A stretch of DNA of 64,000 bases from Zea mays (taxonomy: Eukaryota; Streptophyta; Magnoliopsida; Poales; Poaceae). How positions within the stretch are numbered: position 1 is the stretch's first letter; the number at the start of each line of letters is the position of its first letter. The stretch covers positions 294,946,200 to 295,010,199 of the forward strand of contig NC_050096.1 of the NCBI RefSeq assembly GCF_902167145.1. The letters run 5' to 3'. Both the position numbers and the translations under genes were made by a program. A model generated the notes under the pieces. It saw nothing but the letters and a program-made list of their open reading frames with translations, did not search any database and was not told where the DNA came from. Positions 22,302 through 35,600 of the stretch are shown here, in pieces.

Positions 22302-22937
22302 CTAGAGAAGACATTCGGGGGATCGTTCGCCCGAGGCTATTTTAGCCAGCTCATCCGCGGTCTCGTTGTACCGTCGAGCAACATGGTTGAGTTCCAGCCC
22401 GTAGAACTTATCTTCCAAGCGCCGAACTTCATCGCAATAGGCCTCCATTTTCTGATCGCGGCAGTGGGAGTTCTTCATGACTTGGTCAATGACAAGCTGC
22501 GAGTCGCCCCGAGCATCGAGGCGCCGAACCCCTAGCTCGACGGCGATGCGTAACCCATTAACCAAAGCCTTGTACTCGGCCACATTGTTTGACGTCGAAA
22601 AATGGAGGTGTAGTACGTAGCGCACATGTTTCTCGAGGGGTGAGATGAAGAGCAAGCCAGCACCTGCTCCTATTTTCATCAGCGACCCATCGAAGTACAT
22701 GGTCCAAAGTTTGGCCTGGATTGGAGCTGTCGGCAATTGGGTGTCGACCCATTCAGCCAGGAAGTCCGCCAAGACTTGGGATTTTATGGCCTTCCGAGGG
22801 GCAAATGAAATTTTTTCGCCCATGAGTTCCACTGCCCATTTTGCTATCCTACCCGTGGCCTCTCGACACTGGATGATCTCTCCCAGGGGGAAGGATGACA
22901 CCACAGTCACCGGATGAGACTCGAAGTAGTGTCGCAA
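22302..22937 (-). pseudogene. Gypsy-1 RNase H
   Basis: Open stretch of 211 codons with RNase H motifs MYFDGSLMKIGAGAG, STSNNVAEYKALVNGL and DSQLVIDQV, then HVARRYNETADELAKIASG. It would degrade RNA in RNA-DNA hybrids during replication. The flanking frames are broken, so it is part of a decayed pol. Confidence 0.88.
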
Positions 22938-23163
22938 TTTTTGTCGTGTCAGAATTACTGTGTACAGTAGCTTCTAGATTTGTGGGTAGCAGATCTTGGT
23001 CTCAAATAGCACCTCGCTGATGAAGTAGACCGACCTCTGGATGAGCAGTGCATACCCTTCTTCCCGTCTCTCGACTACGATCGCAGCGCTGACCACCTGA
23101 GTGGTTGCGGCTACGTAAATCAAGAGGGCTTCTCCCGCAGCGGGGGGCACCAAGATGGGCGCA

Positions 23164-24260
23164 TTAGTAAGGAGTGTCTTTAAGTTTCCGAGGGCTTCCT
23201 CGACCTCGGGGGGTCCAAGTGAAGCGCTCGGCCTTCCTCAAGAGGCGGTATAAGGGCAATCCTTTCTCGCCAAGGCGCGAGATGAAGTGGCTCAGAGCCA
23301 TAAGGCATCCCATGACCCTTTGTACTCCTTTTAAATCTTTGATGGGTCCCATGTTGGTGATGCCTGCAATTTTCTCTGGGTTGGCCTCGATGCCTCGTTC
23401 GGTGACGATGAACCCCAGGAGCATGCCTCGGGGGACTCCGAAGACACACTTCTCGGGATTGAGTTTTACGCCCTTTGCACGCAGGCACCCGAAAGCTACC
23501 TTGAGGTCGGAGAGGAGGTTGGAGGCTTTCCTTGTTTTGACGACGATGTCATCGACATAAGCCTCGACCGTTCTGCCGATGTGTTCTCCGAACACGTGGT
23601 TCATGCACCTTTGGTAGGTTGCACCTGCATTCCTCAAGCCAAATGGCATGGTAGTATAACAATACATGCCAAAAGGTGTGATAAAAGAAGTCGCGAGCTG
23701 GTCGGATTTTTCATCTTGATTTGGTGATAGCCTGAATAGGCATCGAGGAAAGACAGGGTTTCGCACCCAGCAGTGGAGTCCACAATTTGATCGATGCGAG
23801 GCAGAGGGTAGGGAACCTTTGGACATGCTTTATTTAACCCAGTGTAGTCTACGCACATCCTCCATTTCCCACCTTTTTTCTTTACAAGCACAGGGTTAGC
23901 TAGCCATTCTAGATGGAATAACTTTTTGATGAACCCTGCAGCCATCAGCTTGTGGACCTCCTCGCCTATGGCCCTACGCTTTTCTTCATCAAAGCGGCGC
24001 ATGGGCTGCTTCACGGGTCGGGCACCGGCTCGGATGTCCAGTGAGTGCTCGGTGACATCCCTCGGTATGCCGGGCATGTCCGAGGGACTCCACACAAAAA
24101 ATTCGGTGTTTGCGCCGGAGAAAGTCGACGAGCACTGCTTCCTATTTGGGGTCGAGCTCAGAGCTGATCCTGACTTTCTTGCCGGCGTCGTTGCTGGGGT
24201 CGAGAGGGACAGACTTAACTGCCTCGACCGGTTCGAAGTTGCCGGCGTGGCGCTTCGCAT
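23164..24260 (-). pseudogene. Gypsy-1 reverse transcriptase
   Basis: RT split over two frames that meet near 23700-23720. Upstream frame (24260-23634): EHSLDIRAGARPVKQPMRRF, then the LEWLANPVLVKKKGGKWRMC and FLDAYSGYHQIKM fingers/palm motifs. Downstream frame (23826-23164): MPFGLRNAGATYQR, active-site motif YVDDIVVKT, then the thumb/connection motif KCVFGVPRGMLLGFIVTERG. The stretch 22938-23163 is the connection to RNase H with stops. Non-functional. Confidence 0.9.
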
Positions 24261-25035
24261 CTAGCACCTCCTTGGAGAGGCAATCTAGGTCGGCGATGAG
24301 GGCCTCGGACTCGGCGATGGCCTCAGCGTCCTCCACGCATTCCACGTCGCACTCGTAAGCGTGGCGGTAAGTGGATCCGATGGTGATGGTTCCGTTGGGG
24401 CCGGGCATCTTGAGCTTGAGGTACGTGTAGTTGGGGACAACCATGAACTTGGCGTATCACGGTCTTCCCAGCACCGCGTGGTAGGTCCCTCGGAACCCGA
24501 CCACCTCGAACGTGAGGGTTTCCTTTCAGAAGTTGGAGGGAGTTCCAAAGCAGACGGGCAAATCGAGTTGCCCAAGGGGCAGGACGCGCTTACCGGGGAC
24601 GATCTCATGAAAAGGTGCTGCACTGGCCCGGATCGTGGACAGATCGACCCCCAAGAGCCCTAGGGTCTCGACGTAGATGATGTTGAGGCTGCTGCCTCCG
24701 TCCATGAGGACCTTGGTGAGCCTAGTGTTGCCGATGACAGGGTCGATGACGAGCGGGTACCTTCCTGGGCTCGGTACGCAGTCGGGGTGGTCGCCTTGGT
24801 CGAAGGTGATGGGCTTGTCGGACCAGTCTAGGTAGACCGGCGCCGCTACCTTCATCGAGCAGACCTCCCGGCGCTCCTGCTTGCGGTGCCGAGCCGAGGC
24901 GTTCGCCACCTGTCCGCCGTAGATCATGAAGCAGTTGTGGACCTCCGAGAACTCCTCTTCCTTGTCGCCCCCTTCTTGTTGTTGCCTTGGTCTTTGCCAC
25001 CTTCTGCCGAGGGTCCAGCCTTGTTGAAGTAACAT
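24142..25035 (-). pseudogene. Gypsy-1 aspartic protease region
   Basis: Protease that would process the polyprotein. The motif VLMDGGSSLNIIY carries the catalytic Asp in a D-G-G context, preceded by RYPLVIDPVIGNTRLTK. The conserved flap-side region resumes after a frame change at 24444 with NYTYLKLKMPGPNGTITIG. Frame breaks at about 24520-24450 separate the two parts. Confidence 0.82.
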
Positions 25036-27037
25036 CGGAACTTGTCACACTCCTCAAGGGTGTGCTTGACGGGACCCCTGTGATAGGGGCACGACTCCTT
25101 GAGCATCTTGTTGAACGTGTTGGCCCCTCCGGGAGGTTTTCGAGGGTTCCTATGCTCAGCAGCAGCGACGAGATCCGCGTCAACGGCGTCGCGTTTTGCT
25201 TGCACCTTGTTCTTGGCCTTCTTTTTCGTGCCACGCTGGACGGACGCCTCGGGGGCATCTTCCTTCTGTCTTCCCTGAGGCTGCTTGTCATTCTGGAAGA
25301 TGGCTTCAACCGTCTCCTGACCAGAGGCGAACTTGGTGGCTATGTCCATCAATTCGCTCGCCTTGGTGGGAGTCTTGCGCCCTAGTTTGCTCACCAGGTC
25401 TCGACAAGTGGTGCTAGCGAGTAATGCCCCGATGACGTCTGAGTCGGTGATGTTGGGTAGCTCGGTGCGCTGCTTTGAAAACCGCCGAATGTACTCTCGC
25501 ACTGGCTGCTGGCGGTAGCTTCGGAGATCCCATGAGTTCCTAGGGCGCACGTACGTACCTTGGAAATTTCCAGCGAAGGCCTTGACCAGGTCGTCCCAGT
25601 CGGAGATCTGCGCAGGAGGCAGATGCTCCAGCCAGGCCCGGGCAGCGTCGGAGAGGAAAAGGGGGAGGTTGCGGATGATGAGGTTGTCATCATCCGTCCC
25701 TCCCAACTGGCATGCCAGCCGGTAATCCGCAAGCCACAACTCCGGCCTTGTCTCCCCTGAGTACTTGGTGATGGTGGTCGGGGCTCGGAACCGGGCCGGG
25801 AATGGTGCTCGTCGTATGGCCCGACTGAAGACTCGCGGACCTGGCGGTTCGGGTGAGGGGCTCCGATCCTCCTCACTGTCGTAGCGTCCTCCGCGCCTGG
25901 GGTGGTAGCCTCGGCGCACCCTTTTCTCGAGGTGGGCTCGACGGTCGCGGCGGTGTTGCTCACTGCCGAGGCGGTCCGGGGCTGCAGGCGTCCCGTCCCG
26001 TGTGCGCTCGGTGCGGACCGAGGCCTCCCGCATGCGTCGGGAGGATGTTGCGCGATGCTCCGAGGGCACCCTCGCCTTCGGGAGGCGGAGCTCTCGGCTT
26101 GTCGGACAGCGGCGTCTTCTAGGAGGCCCTTGAGCTCGCCCTGGATATGTCGCCCCTCGGTGGTGGATGGCTCCGCCATTGTTCGGAGTAGCATCGCTGA
26201 TGCAGCCAGGTTCTGACCGGCCCCGCTGAAAGCCGGGGGCAGCCCCGCCCTAGCATTGTCGACGATGTGGTGCTGGACGTCCCGGGCCCGATGACGCGCT
26301 CCTCCGGCGAGTGCCCGGCCTGCCCAGTCCTGCTCAATGTTTTGTCGGAGCTGCACAAGCCGCCCCGCTTCTTCGCCGAGCTTGGCCTGCATCTCGCGAA
26401 GTTGCTCAAGCTGTGTGTCCTGACCCCCTGCAAGGACTGGGACCACAGCTAGCTCCCGCGGGATCTCAACGCGAGACGCAGGCACAAGGGCGTCGTCATC
26501 TTCTGGCATACCGAGGTGGTTGTCTTCGCCATGATCCCCCTGATCGATGTGGAAACACTCGCGACTTGGGCCATAACCCTCGTCGTCGAGGCTGTGGTCA
26601 TCGTCGGAGCAGCCGGAGAGGCAGTAGTCACATGCGGACATGAAGTCTCGCATGGCGCTGGGATCACGGAGTCCGGAGAAATCCCAACCGAAGTCGGGGT
26701 CGTCGTCTTCCTCGGAACCCGCGGGTTCGGAGGTTGAGACGGCCGTCAGTCGGTCCTAAGATGACCACATATGATACCCTGGAAGGTCAGGATACGCCCT
26801 TGCGAAAGCGCTCACCGAAGCGGGGTCACTTGGTGGATCGAAGCTGAATCTAAAAGGGACAGGGTGGAAAACGGACGGTACCTCTTGGTGGAGTCGCGTC
26901 AGGGACGGAATGCACAGTTATCTCAGGTACGAGGCTAACGCCCAGCAAGTCCTTCGTGAGGGTGCTAGCGTCATCAATCCACTTGGGGTTGGCACGTTGC
27001 GGGGAAGCGACACCCCTCATTGTCTCAGGTGCGAGGA
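24924..27037 (-). pseudogene. Gypsy-1 gag, main part
   Basis: Capsid polyprotein in two frames joined near 26060-26100. Upstream frame (26653-25391, N-terminal portion): acidic, then a Gln/Glu coiled coil (QLEQLREMQAKLGEEAGRL). Downstream frame (26069-24924): retrotransposon gag domain with YSGETRPELWLADYRLACQL, LPLFLSDAARAWLEHLPP and FAGNFQGTYVRPRNSWDLRS, then the nucleocapsid-like CPYHRGPVKHTLEECDKF. Gag was cut at 27037 by Copia-B; the first codons lie at 45822-46152. Confidence 0.85.
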
Positions 27038-28291
27038 TGAGAGCACCTAGAGGGGGGGGTGAATAGGTGATCCTGTAAAAACTTAAAACTTAAAGCCACA
27101 AAACTTGATTAGGCGTTAGCACAGTTTATGCCAAGTGGCTAGAGAGAACTCAAAACACGATAACCACAAGAAAGCAATCACAGAGTTGACACGGTGGTTA
27201 TCCCGTGGTTCGGCCAAGTACAAAACTTGCCTACTCCATGTTGTGGCGTCCCAACGGACGAGAGTTGCACTCAACTCCTCTCAAGTGATCCAATGATCAA
27301 CTTGAATACCACGGTGTTTTTCTTTCCTTTGATCTTTTCCCGTTTGCGAGGAATCTCCACAACTTGGAGTCTCTCGCCCTTACAATTGAGTTCACAAAGA
27401 AATACGGAGTAAGGTGGGAATGAGCAACGCACACAAGACTCGAAAATCAGAGCAACAACACGCACACAAGTCGCAACAAGAGCTCGCAATGCAACACAAA
27501 GAGTTCACAACTCCACAAGAGCTCTATATGCTATCACAGTGAAACGAATGCGTGAGATTGATGTCTTGGTGCTTAGAAGAGTTGTAGGAATGCTTGGTGT
27601 TCTCCTCCATGCGCCTAGGGGTCCCTTTTATAGCCCCAAGGCAGCTAGGAGCCGTTGAGAACAAATCCAGAAGGCTATCCTTGCCTTCTGTCGTCGGGCG
27701 CACCGGACAGTCCGGTGCACACCGGACACTGTCCGGTGCCCGATTTCTTTCCTTAATAGGCGCAGCCGACCGTTGCCGACCGTTGCAGATCTGGCGCACC
27801 GGACAGTCCGGTGCACACCGGACAGTCCGGTGCTTCCTTCCGACCGTTGGCTCGGCCACGTGTCGCGCGCCGATCGCGCGGCCGACCGTTGGCCCGGCCG
27901 ACCGTTGGCTCACCGGACAGTCCGGTGCACACCGGACAGTCCGGTGAATTTTAGCCGAAGTCGCCGGAGAAAAACCCGAGAGCAGCCTCTTCGGCCGAGG
28001 CAGCCTGGCGCACCGGACACTGTCCGGTGCACCACCGGACAGTCCGGTGCCCCAGACCGAAACAGCCCCTTGGCTGTACACAGCCAAGTCTTCTCTTCTC
28101 TTCTTCTTTCTGTTTCTAACACTTAGACAAGATATTAGTACACAAAACCAATGTACTAAGGCTTAGAAACATACCTTTACTTGTGATTTGCACTTTGTTC
28201 AACCATGGGCATATTCTCACTTTTAAGCACTTGTGTTTGCACTCAATCACCAAAATACTTAGAAATGGCCCAAGGGCACATTTCCCTTTCA
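27038..28291 (-). repeat. Copia-B 3' LTR
   Basis: 1254 bases, minus-strand TGAAAGGGAAATGTGCCC...TAGGTGCTCTCA. It contains CACCGGAC/GTCCGGTG palindromes (27699-27740, 27795-27833, 27910-27948, 28010-28051) and a TATA-like CTATAAAAG at 27633-27625. The 22-base palindromic unit present in the 5' LTR is missing here. Confidence 0.94.
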
Positions 28292-29099
28292 ATCTCCCCC
28301 TTTTTGGTGATTTATGCCAACACAACATAAAGCAAATAGAACAAGTGCAAAATCACTTCAAATAAAAACTCAAATTGGTTTTGATTCAATTTTGGCATAT
28401 ATGGATCATCCTTTGCCACCACTTGGTTTGTTTTTGCAAATCAAACTCAAATCTCTATCTCTAAGTCAAACACACATGTTGAAGCGTAAAGAGAGTCATT
28501 CCAAACGAGATTGATCAAAGATTTCAAAAACTCCCCCTAAATCCCATACCTAAATCCCATAATCAATACTTCTCCCCACAAGAAGCCAACTTTTCACAAA
28601 AGAGACAATAAGAGACGAAAGCTTTTGACAAAACAAAAACTCTATTCTACTATTTTCAAAATCTCTCAAGTGGTAGCTGATCCATTTATCACTTTGGCCT
28701 TTATTTTCTCCCCCTTTGGCATCAAGCACCAAAACGGGATCAATCTTGGCCTATATAACCCCATTGCCTCACCAAAATCTTCAATTAAGAGCAAATGGCA
28801 ATAAGAGTTCATGAGATGGACTTGGAATAAGTTACCCTCTCATCGGAGTGCAGTGGAAGTCTTTCATGGTCCAAGTCCACCTTTTCCCTTTCAAGCCTCC
28901 TTTGAGACTAAATCATCAAACTCAAACACATGGTTAGTCTCAAAGGGTCAAGTTGTAACACATCTCCCCCTTAACATGTGCATCACTTTGCAACAGACTT
29001 GTGAGGTCCAGGGAGTGTTTGTACAACTTGAGCACCACAATAAGCAACAAAATGCAAAAAGGAACATGATCAAAAGCATAAATACATGTATGCTACAAT
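28292..29099 (-). other. Copia-B polypurine tract and 3' untranslated region
   Basis: AAAAAGGGGGAGAT (28305-28292, minus strand) adjoins the LTR. The remainder is AT-rich with short pyrimidine runs and no gene. Confidence 0.8.
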
Positions 29100-32060
29100 T
29101 CAATCCAGGTTCCGCGAATCTAAGACATTTAGCTCACTACGCAACCTGCAAAAGGTCTTCTCATCTAGAGGCTTAGTGAAGATATCGGCTAGCTGGTTCT
29201 CGGTGCTAACATGAAACACTTCGATATCTCCCTTTTGCTGGTGGTCTCTCAAAAAGTGATGCCGGATGTCTATGTGCTTTGTGCGGCTGTGCTCAACAGG
29301 ATTCTCCGCCATGCGGATAGCACTCTCATTATCACATAGGAGTGGGACTTTGCTCAGATTGTAGCCAAAGTCCCTGAGGGTTTGCCTCATCCAAAGTAGT
29401 TGCGCGCAACACTGTCCTGCGGCAACGTACTCGGCCTCAGCGGTGGATAGGGCAACGGAAGTTTGTTTCTTAGAATTCCATGACACAAGGGACCTTCCTA
29501 AGAATTGGCACGTCCCCGATGTACTCTTCCTATCGACCTTACATCCAGCATAGTCGGAGTCTGAGTATCCAACCAAGTCAAAGGTAGACCCCTTTGGATA
29601 CCAGAGCCCGAAGCAAGGCGTAGCAACTAAATATCTAAGAATCCGCTTCACCGCCACTAAGTGACACTCCTTAGGATCGGATTGAAATCTAGCACACATG
29701 CATACGCTAAGCATAATATCCGGTCTACTAGCACATAAGTAAAGTAATGACCCTATCATTGACCGGTATGCTTTTTGATCAACGGACTTACCTCCTTTGT
29801 TGAGGTCGGTGTGTCCGTCGGTCCCCATCGGAGTCTTTGCGGGCTTGGCGTCCTTCATCCCAAACCGCTTTAGCAGATCTTGCGTGTACTTCGTTTGGGA
29901 GATGAAGGTGCCGTCCTTGAGTTGCTTCACTTGGAACCCAAGGAAGTAGTTCAACTCGCCCATCATCGACATCTCGAATTTTTGCGTCATCACCCTGCTA
30001 AACTCTTCACAAGACTTTTGGTTAGTAGAACCAAATATTATGTCATCGACATAAATTTGGCACACGAACAAATCACCATCACATGTCTTAGTGAAAAGAG
30101 TTGGATCGGCTTTCCCAACCTTGAAAGCATTAGCAATTAAGAAATCTCTAAGGCATTCATACCATGCTCTTGGGGCTTGCTTAAGTCCATAGAGCGCCTT
30201 AGAGAGCTTACACACGTGGTCGGGGTACCGTTCATCCTCGAAGCCAGGGGGTTGCTCCACGTACACCTCCTCCTTGATTGGCCCGTTGAGGAAAGCGCTC
30301 TTCACATCCATTTGGTACAACCTGAAAGAATGGTGAGCGGCATATGCTAGCAAGATTCGAATTGACTCTAGCCTAGCCACAGGAGCAAAAGTCTCCTCAA
30401 AATCCAAACCTGCGACTTGGGCATAACCTTTTGCCACAAGTCGAGCCTTGTTTCTCGTCACCACCCCGTGCTCGTCCTGTTTGTTGCGGAACACCCACTT
30501 GGTTCCCACAACATTTTGCTTCGGACGAGGCACCAGCGTCCAAACTTCATTTCTCTTGAAGTTGTTGAGCTCCTCCTGCATGGCCAACACCCAGTCCGGA
30601 TCTAGCAAGGCCTCCTCTACCCTGAAAGGCTCAATAGAAGAGACAAAAGAGTAATGCTCACAAAAATTAACTAATCGAGAACGAGTAGTTACTCCCTTGC
30701 TGATGTCACCCAGAATTTGGTCGACGGGATGATCCCTTTGAATCATCGCTCGAACTTGGGTTGGAGGTGCCTGAGGTGCTTCTTCCTCTTCAACTTGAAC
30801 ATCCTGTGCTCCCCCTTGATCATGCGCCTCCACTTGAGGTACCTGTTCGTTATCTTGGGTTGGGGGATGCACCATAGTTGAGGAAGACGGTTGATCTTGC
30901 TCCAAGTGTTCCTGAGGCCGTACATCTCCAATCACCATGGTGCGTATTGCGGCCGTTGGAACGTCTTCTTCATCGGTTAGTAACTCATACGACGTCTTCT
31001 TGAGGAGGCGATGAAGGTAGACCCTGTTGATGGCGTGGCAAGCCGTGTTCACGGCTTCCGTCCAAAAGCACTCGGGGGTCTTGAACTCTCCTAGCATCGT
31101 CCTCGCCATATCGATGAGCGTCCTGTTCTTCCTCTCTACCACACCATTTTGCTGTGGTGTGTAGGGAGCGGAGAACTCATGCTTGATCCCTTCTTCTTCA
31201 AGGAATTCCTCCACTTGAAGATTCTTGAACTCGGACCCGTTGTCGCTCCTTATCTTCTTCACTTTGAGCTCAAACTCATTTTGAGCTCTCCTGAGGAAGC
31301 GTTTGAGGGTCACTTGGGTTTCGGACTTTTCCTGCAAAAAGAACACCCAAGTGAAGCGGGAAAAGTCATCAACAATAACTAAACCATACTTACTTCCTCC
31401 TATGCTCAGATAGGCGACGGGTCCAAAAAGGTCCATATGCAGCATCTCCAAGGGTCTTGATGTCGTCATCACATTTTTGGTGTGATGAGAGCCTCCCACC
31501 TGTTTCCCTGCTTGACAAGCTGCACAAGGTCTATCTTTTTCGAATTGAACATTAGTTAGACCTATCACATGTTCTCCCTTTAGAAGCTTGTGGAGGTTCT
31601 TCATCCCCACATGTGCTAAGCGGCGGTGCCACAGCCAGCCCATGCTAGTCTTAGCAATTAAGCATGCATCTAGACCGGCCTCCTCTTTTGCAAAATCAAC
31701 TAAGTAAAGTTTGCCGTCTAATACACCCTTAAAAGCTAGTGAACCATCACTTCTTCTAAAGACAGACACATCTACATTTGTGAATAGACAGTTATACCCC
31801 ATGTTGCATAATTGACTGACAGATAGCAAATTATAACCAAGAGACTCTACTAAAAACACATTAGATATAGAGTGCTCATTAGAAATTGCAATTTTACCTA
31901 GCCCTTTTACCTTGCCTTGATTCCCATCACCGAATATAATTGAATCTTGGGAATCCTTATTCTTGACGTAGGAGGTGAACATCTTCTTCTCCCCCGTCAT
32001 ATGGTTTGTGCATCCCCTGTCTATAATCCAGCTTGAACCCCCGGATGCATAAACCTGCAA
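29100..32060 (-). CDS. Copia-B pol: protease, integrase, RT, RNase H (defective)
   Basis: 986 codons uninterrupted. The protease motif at residues 10-16 reads SWIIDRG where copia proteases have DSG; Copia-A keeps SWIIDSG. GAG-pre-integrase follows ([20 protein letters not shown], 141-160), then the integrase zinc cluster (CAACQAGKQ, about 179-187) and core Asp209 (LHMDLFGP), Asp273 (SDNGSEF) and Glu309 (GVVERKNR). Near residue 361 the sequence jumps from YELLT to DEEDVP, omitting roughly 85 residues that Copia-A retains. RT has YVDDIIFGS (670-678). RNase H has YSDSDYAGC (831-839), AEAEYVAAG and CDNESAI. The polyprotein is open but probably inactive as protease and compromised as integrase. 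Confidence 0.9.
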   Translation of the reverse strand: MQVYASGGSSWIIDRGCTNHMTGEKKMFTSYVKNKDSQDSIIFGDGNQGKVKGLGKIAISNEHSISNVFLVESLGYNLLSVSQLCNMGYNCLFTNVDVSVFRRSDGSLAFKGVLDGKLYLVDFAKEEAGLDACLIAKTSMGWLWHRRLAHVGMKNLHKLLKGEHVIGLTNVQFEKDRPCAACQAGKQVGGSHHTKNVMTTSRPLEMLHMDLFGPVAYLSIGGSKYGLVIVDDFSRFTWVFFLQEKSETQVTLKRFLRRAQNEFELKVKKIRSDNGSEFKNLQVEEFLEEEGIKHEFSAPYTPQQNGVVERKNRTLIDMARTMLGEFKTPECFWTEAVNTACHAINRVYLHRLLKKTSYELLTDEEDVPTAAIRTMVIGDVRPQEHLEQDQPSSSTMVHPPTQDNEQVPQVEAHDQGGAQDVQVEEEEAPQAPPTQVRAMIQRDHPVDQILGDISKGVTTRSRLVNFCEHYSFVSSIEPFRVEEALLDPDWVLAMQEELNNFKRNEVWTLVPRPKQNVVGTKWVFRNKQDEHGVVTRNKARLVAKGYAQVAGLDFEETFAPVARLESIRILLAYAAHHSFRLYQMDVKSAFLNGPIKEEVYVEQPPGFEDERYPDHVCKLSKALYGLKQAPRAWYECLRDFLIANAFKVGKADPTLFTKTCDGDLFVCQIYVDDIIFGSTNQKSCEEFSRVMTQKFEMSMMGELNYFLGFQVKQLKDGTFISQTKYTQDLLKRFGMKDAKPAKTPMGTDGHTDLNKGGKSVDQKAYRSMIGSLLYLCASRPDIMLSVCMCARFQSDPKECHLVAVKRILRYLVATPCFGLWYPKGSTFDLVGYSDSDYAGCKVDRKSTSGTCQFLGRSLVSWNSKKQTSVALSTAEAEYVAAGQCCAQLLWMRQTLRDFGYNLSKVPLLCDNESAIRMAENPVEHSRTKHIDIRHHFLRDHQQKGDIEVFHVSTENQLADIFTKPLDEKTFCRLRSELNVLDSRNLD

Positions 32061-32067
32061 GGCAAAT

Positions 32068-32633
32068 TTAGGCTTGGGTTTTAGGTACCCAACTCATGTT
32101 GGGTCCTGCAAGGTTAGCACAAATATCCTTAGGGACCCAAATGCAAGTTTTGTCTCCCTTGCATCTTGCCCCTAACTTCCTAGCAATTACCTTTTTACCC
32201 TTTCTACAAATAGCAAAGGGAGCATTGCAGGCATAATAAATGGTAGAAGGTTCATTTGCTACTTTCCTAGGAGCATGAATAACATTCTTTTTAGGAACAA
32301 CATTTTTCCTAGTAACATTTCTATCATACACATATGAAGAACTAGGAGCAAACATGGCATGAGAATCATAAACATGTGAATCATTACAAGCATTTCTAGC
32401 ATGTCTCCTATCATGGTACATGAAAGCATGATTCTTCTTAACACTATTAGCCATAGGAGCCTTCCCTTTCTCCTTGGTGGAGATAGGAGTCTTATGGCTT
32501 GTTAAGTTCTTGGCTTCCCTCTTGAAGCCAAGCCCATCCTTAATTGAGGGGTGTCTACCAACCGTGTAGGCATCCCTAGCAAATTTTAGTTTATCAAAAT
32601 TACTCTTGCTAGTCTTAAGTTGAGCATTAAGAC
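32068..32633 (-). CDS. Copia-B gag C-terminal fragment
   Basis: Continuation of gag from 42686 after removal of LARD and one AAGAC duplication; the codons join in frame. It is basic and His/Asn-rich with a repeated WVPK motif, and ends at TAA (32070-32068). Just downstream on the minus strand TTTGCCTTGCAG precedes GTTTATGCATCC, which opens the pol frame. Confidence 0.8.
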
Positions 32634-35600
32634 TGAAGCGTCCCCAATCCTCTGGGACTCAAATGTGATACAATTACTAGTCCCAGGAGGCTAGTAAACA
32701 CATTTATACATCAGATGATACCAAATCTGCTTAAACGAGACAAACCTACAAAGGTGGCGAACAACTTTAAGAGTTGGTCCACAACTCGGGACATATCATC
32801 AGAGTGGGGCTGAAGCAGCCCGATATACGCAGCGAAGCAATTCAGCGGTCCAACAACCACAGGCAAGGTTGGGAACAGTCGTAACTCTTACCCGATCTCC
32901 TTTTTCTGAAAAAACAACAAATAAGCAAGGGTGAGTACAAACGTACTCAGCAGCCCACCTTCACCCGCGGAATGGGGAAATCAGATATAATGCATGGAAT
33001 ATGTAGAGCTCAGGATATTTGCAGAAACAGCAATATTTTATGCAGGGTTGTTTTGAAAAACATTTTGTATTTTGCAAAGTGCATCCTCTCCAAAAGGAGC
33101 AGGAAGTTTTTCAGTATTATAACAAAATCCCCTGGACTAAACCATCCAGGTATCTCAGCAGTTTCCCACTGGTTTTCCTTTTCAAAAACAGCTACTGGAC
33201 TTCCCGTCCACCATAGCTCACGGCTCAACCGCCGAACCTTTTTAAAAACCACTTTTCTCAAAACCATCTCTTTTTTTGGAAAACAAAACATTAATTGCCA
33301 TACCATACCAGACTCGTCCATTCCTGTGGACACGGACTATTCGAATAGGTTTTCAAACTCTGCGCAGAGGTGTACACTTTACCCACTAGTCCGGCTCTGC
33401 GATCTCATAGCTAGTGAGACCCGAATCCGAATCTCTTTCTTTCCCCGCACGTCCTAACCTTAACGGTTATCCGGAAGGAGTCAGGCCACCGCCATGTCCA
33501 AACCGGACAAAACTTTCCCCCTCCTTATCCTCCCGGTGCTCCCCAGCCTTCATAACCCTAGGGTTGGACCGTACGAGTTCAGATTGAGTGACTGCCCACA
33601 CAGTCTCGAGTGGTTGTACTATTAAAGAGTACAGGTAGAGAAGATGACAAACCGGTCCTTATACGAGGGGACAATCCTTCTGCTCACGCCTAAACCAGCT
33701 GAGCCATCACCTTAGGCCCTCCCCTAAACCAGGGAGTCCCTGATTATCCCACTCACAAGGTGATAAGGGTGAAAACCCTTCATCATACACATTTTGAAAA
33801 GCATTTTCTTTTGAAAACTCACACCCTTTTCTCAAATCATTTGTAACAAATATATTAAGGATTGATTGCGGCAAGCGGCTTGGGTGGCCATAATAACTTG
33901 TCTCAAAATCATATCATGCATAAAATAACAGGCTGAGGGTTGTGGTTGAAAGACATAGGTAATTTATGCATCAAAGGGATCCAGTGAGCTTGCCGTGCTT
34001 ATTTGGCGAAGAGGGAAGGGGAGCTCGCGGAACTGGCTTCTGGCTCCACTGCCTGGCGTAGACTTGCAGATCTGGCCTCCACGAGACGGCACGAACGCTC
34101 CGATAACTATGCAACATGAACAAGCAACATACAAACCAACAAGTATAGCAACAAATATTTAGTATAGTGGTCAGAATAGCGATATATGGATGGGTAGAGT
34201 CTTGAGTAGAATCTGTGTCATGTGGTGTTGAGATACTACTAGTGGTGGAGCGGAGGTGCTTACCAGGAGGGTGGACTGAAGGCGAAGCGACACTACGCGT
34301 GTAGTCGGCAGAGCGGAGTAACTGAGTGGGTGGGAGTTTTCCTTGGCTGAGGGTGTGGAGTGTGTGTGGAGAGGGAGAGGGTAGCTGGGTGTATTTATAG
34401 CTGGGTGTATGTGGTGTAGCACAGTAAAGTTCACTGTAGGTGAGAATAGTGACGAATGAATCGTCTGACTTAGTATGAACAGGAGAGTCATATGCAGAAT
34501 ATGGGACGAGAGTATTTTGGGAGTCTTCTGGAACATGAACCATGCTTAAGGGATGACATGGTTGGATAGGGAATAGTTTGATAAGAATTTAGAAACGAGA
34601 ATTATTGGAATCTGAGTTTGGGAGCCTGGTTCGAAGGAATCTCAAAGTTAAGCGTGCTCAACTTGGAGAAACCTGAGATGGGTGACCAGATGGGAAGTTC
34701 CCTACTGGAAGAAAAATCACAGTCACCGGAGTTCGTATGACTGGAATATGGGTCTGGCTGGTCTTAGGTGGACTGGACAACATGATGTACGAGTAGTTGA
34801 AATTTGGGATGACTAGATGACCGATGAATAGTAACGATGAATAGTGGCGATGGAAAAGAAATTATAGATATCATCGATGAATAGTAACGATGATGAATAG
34901 TAATGGTAAATAGTAACGATGATGAATAGTGTATGTGAATAGTAACGATGAATAGTAATGGTGAATAGTAATGGTGAATAGTGATAGTGAATAGTTCGTA
35001 TGAACGAACGATGAACGATGAATAGGAACTATGAACGAACGGACGAACGAACGATCGGAATTTCGGCAGCATAACGGCAGGAAAAGATTATTTGGACGAA
35101 CGAACGAACGAACGATCGAATGATCGTACGAACGAACGATCGGAATTTCGGCAGCATAACGGCAGGACAAAGATTATCTGGAAGAACGATGAATAGGGAC
35201 TATGAACGAACGATGAATCGATGAATAGGGACTATGAACGAACGATGAACGATCGAATGATCGAACGAACGAACGATCGGAATTTCGGCAGCATAACGGT
35301 AGGAAAAAGATTATTTGGACGAACGAACGGACGAACGATCGAACGATCGGACGAACGGACGAACGAACCATGAACGATCAAACGAACGATCGAACGATCG
35401 GACGAACGAACGAACAAACTAAGAACAGGGGACGAACGATCGAAGAACGATCGAACGATCCTTGTGCTAGTGTGTGCTTGTGTGAAACATGGAGTGGGTG
35501 TATGTGTGGGGGGGGAAGAGAGTTGCCATGAAATGGCTTGGGGTGGGATGAGAGGAGGCCCTTGCCCCTCTATTTATAGCCATGGTGGGGGGATTAGGGG

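Noticed and set aside
32972..33457. 161-codon ORF and its twin at 39546-40031
   Set aside because: Inside the two LARD LTRs, opposite to element sense, with no family resemblance. Treated as chance.
33971..34543. 190-codon ORF in both LARD LTRs (also 40545-41117)
   Set aside because: In element sense but low-complexity Ser/Thr/His/Pro content, no recognised domain, and it spans a TATA-like box. Insufficient support for a gene.
34764..35417. Arg-Ser-Phe-Val and Ile-His-His-Tyr-Tyr repeat proteins (also 41338-42155)
   Set aside because: Translations of microsatellite DNA in the LARD LTRs, open in several frames only because the repeats lack stops.
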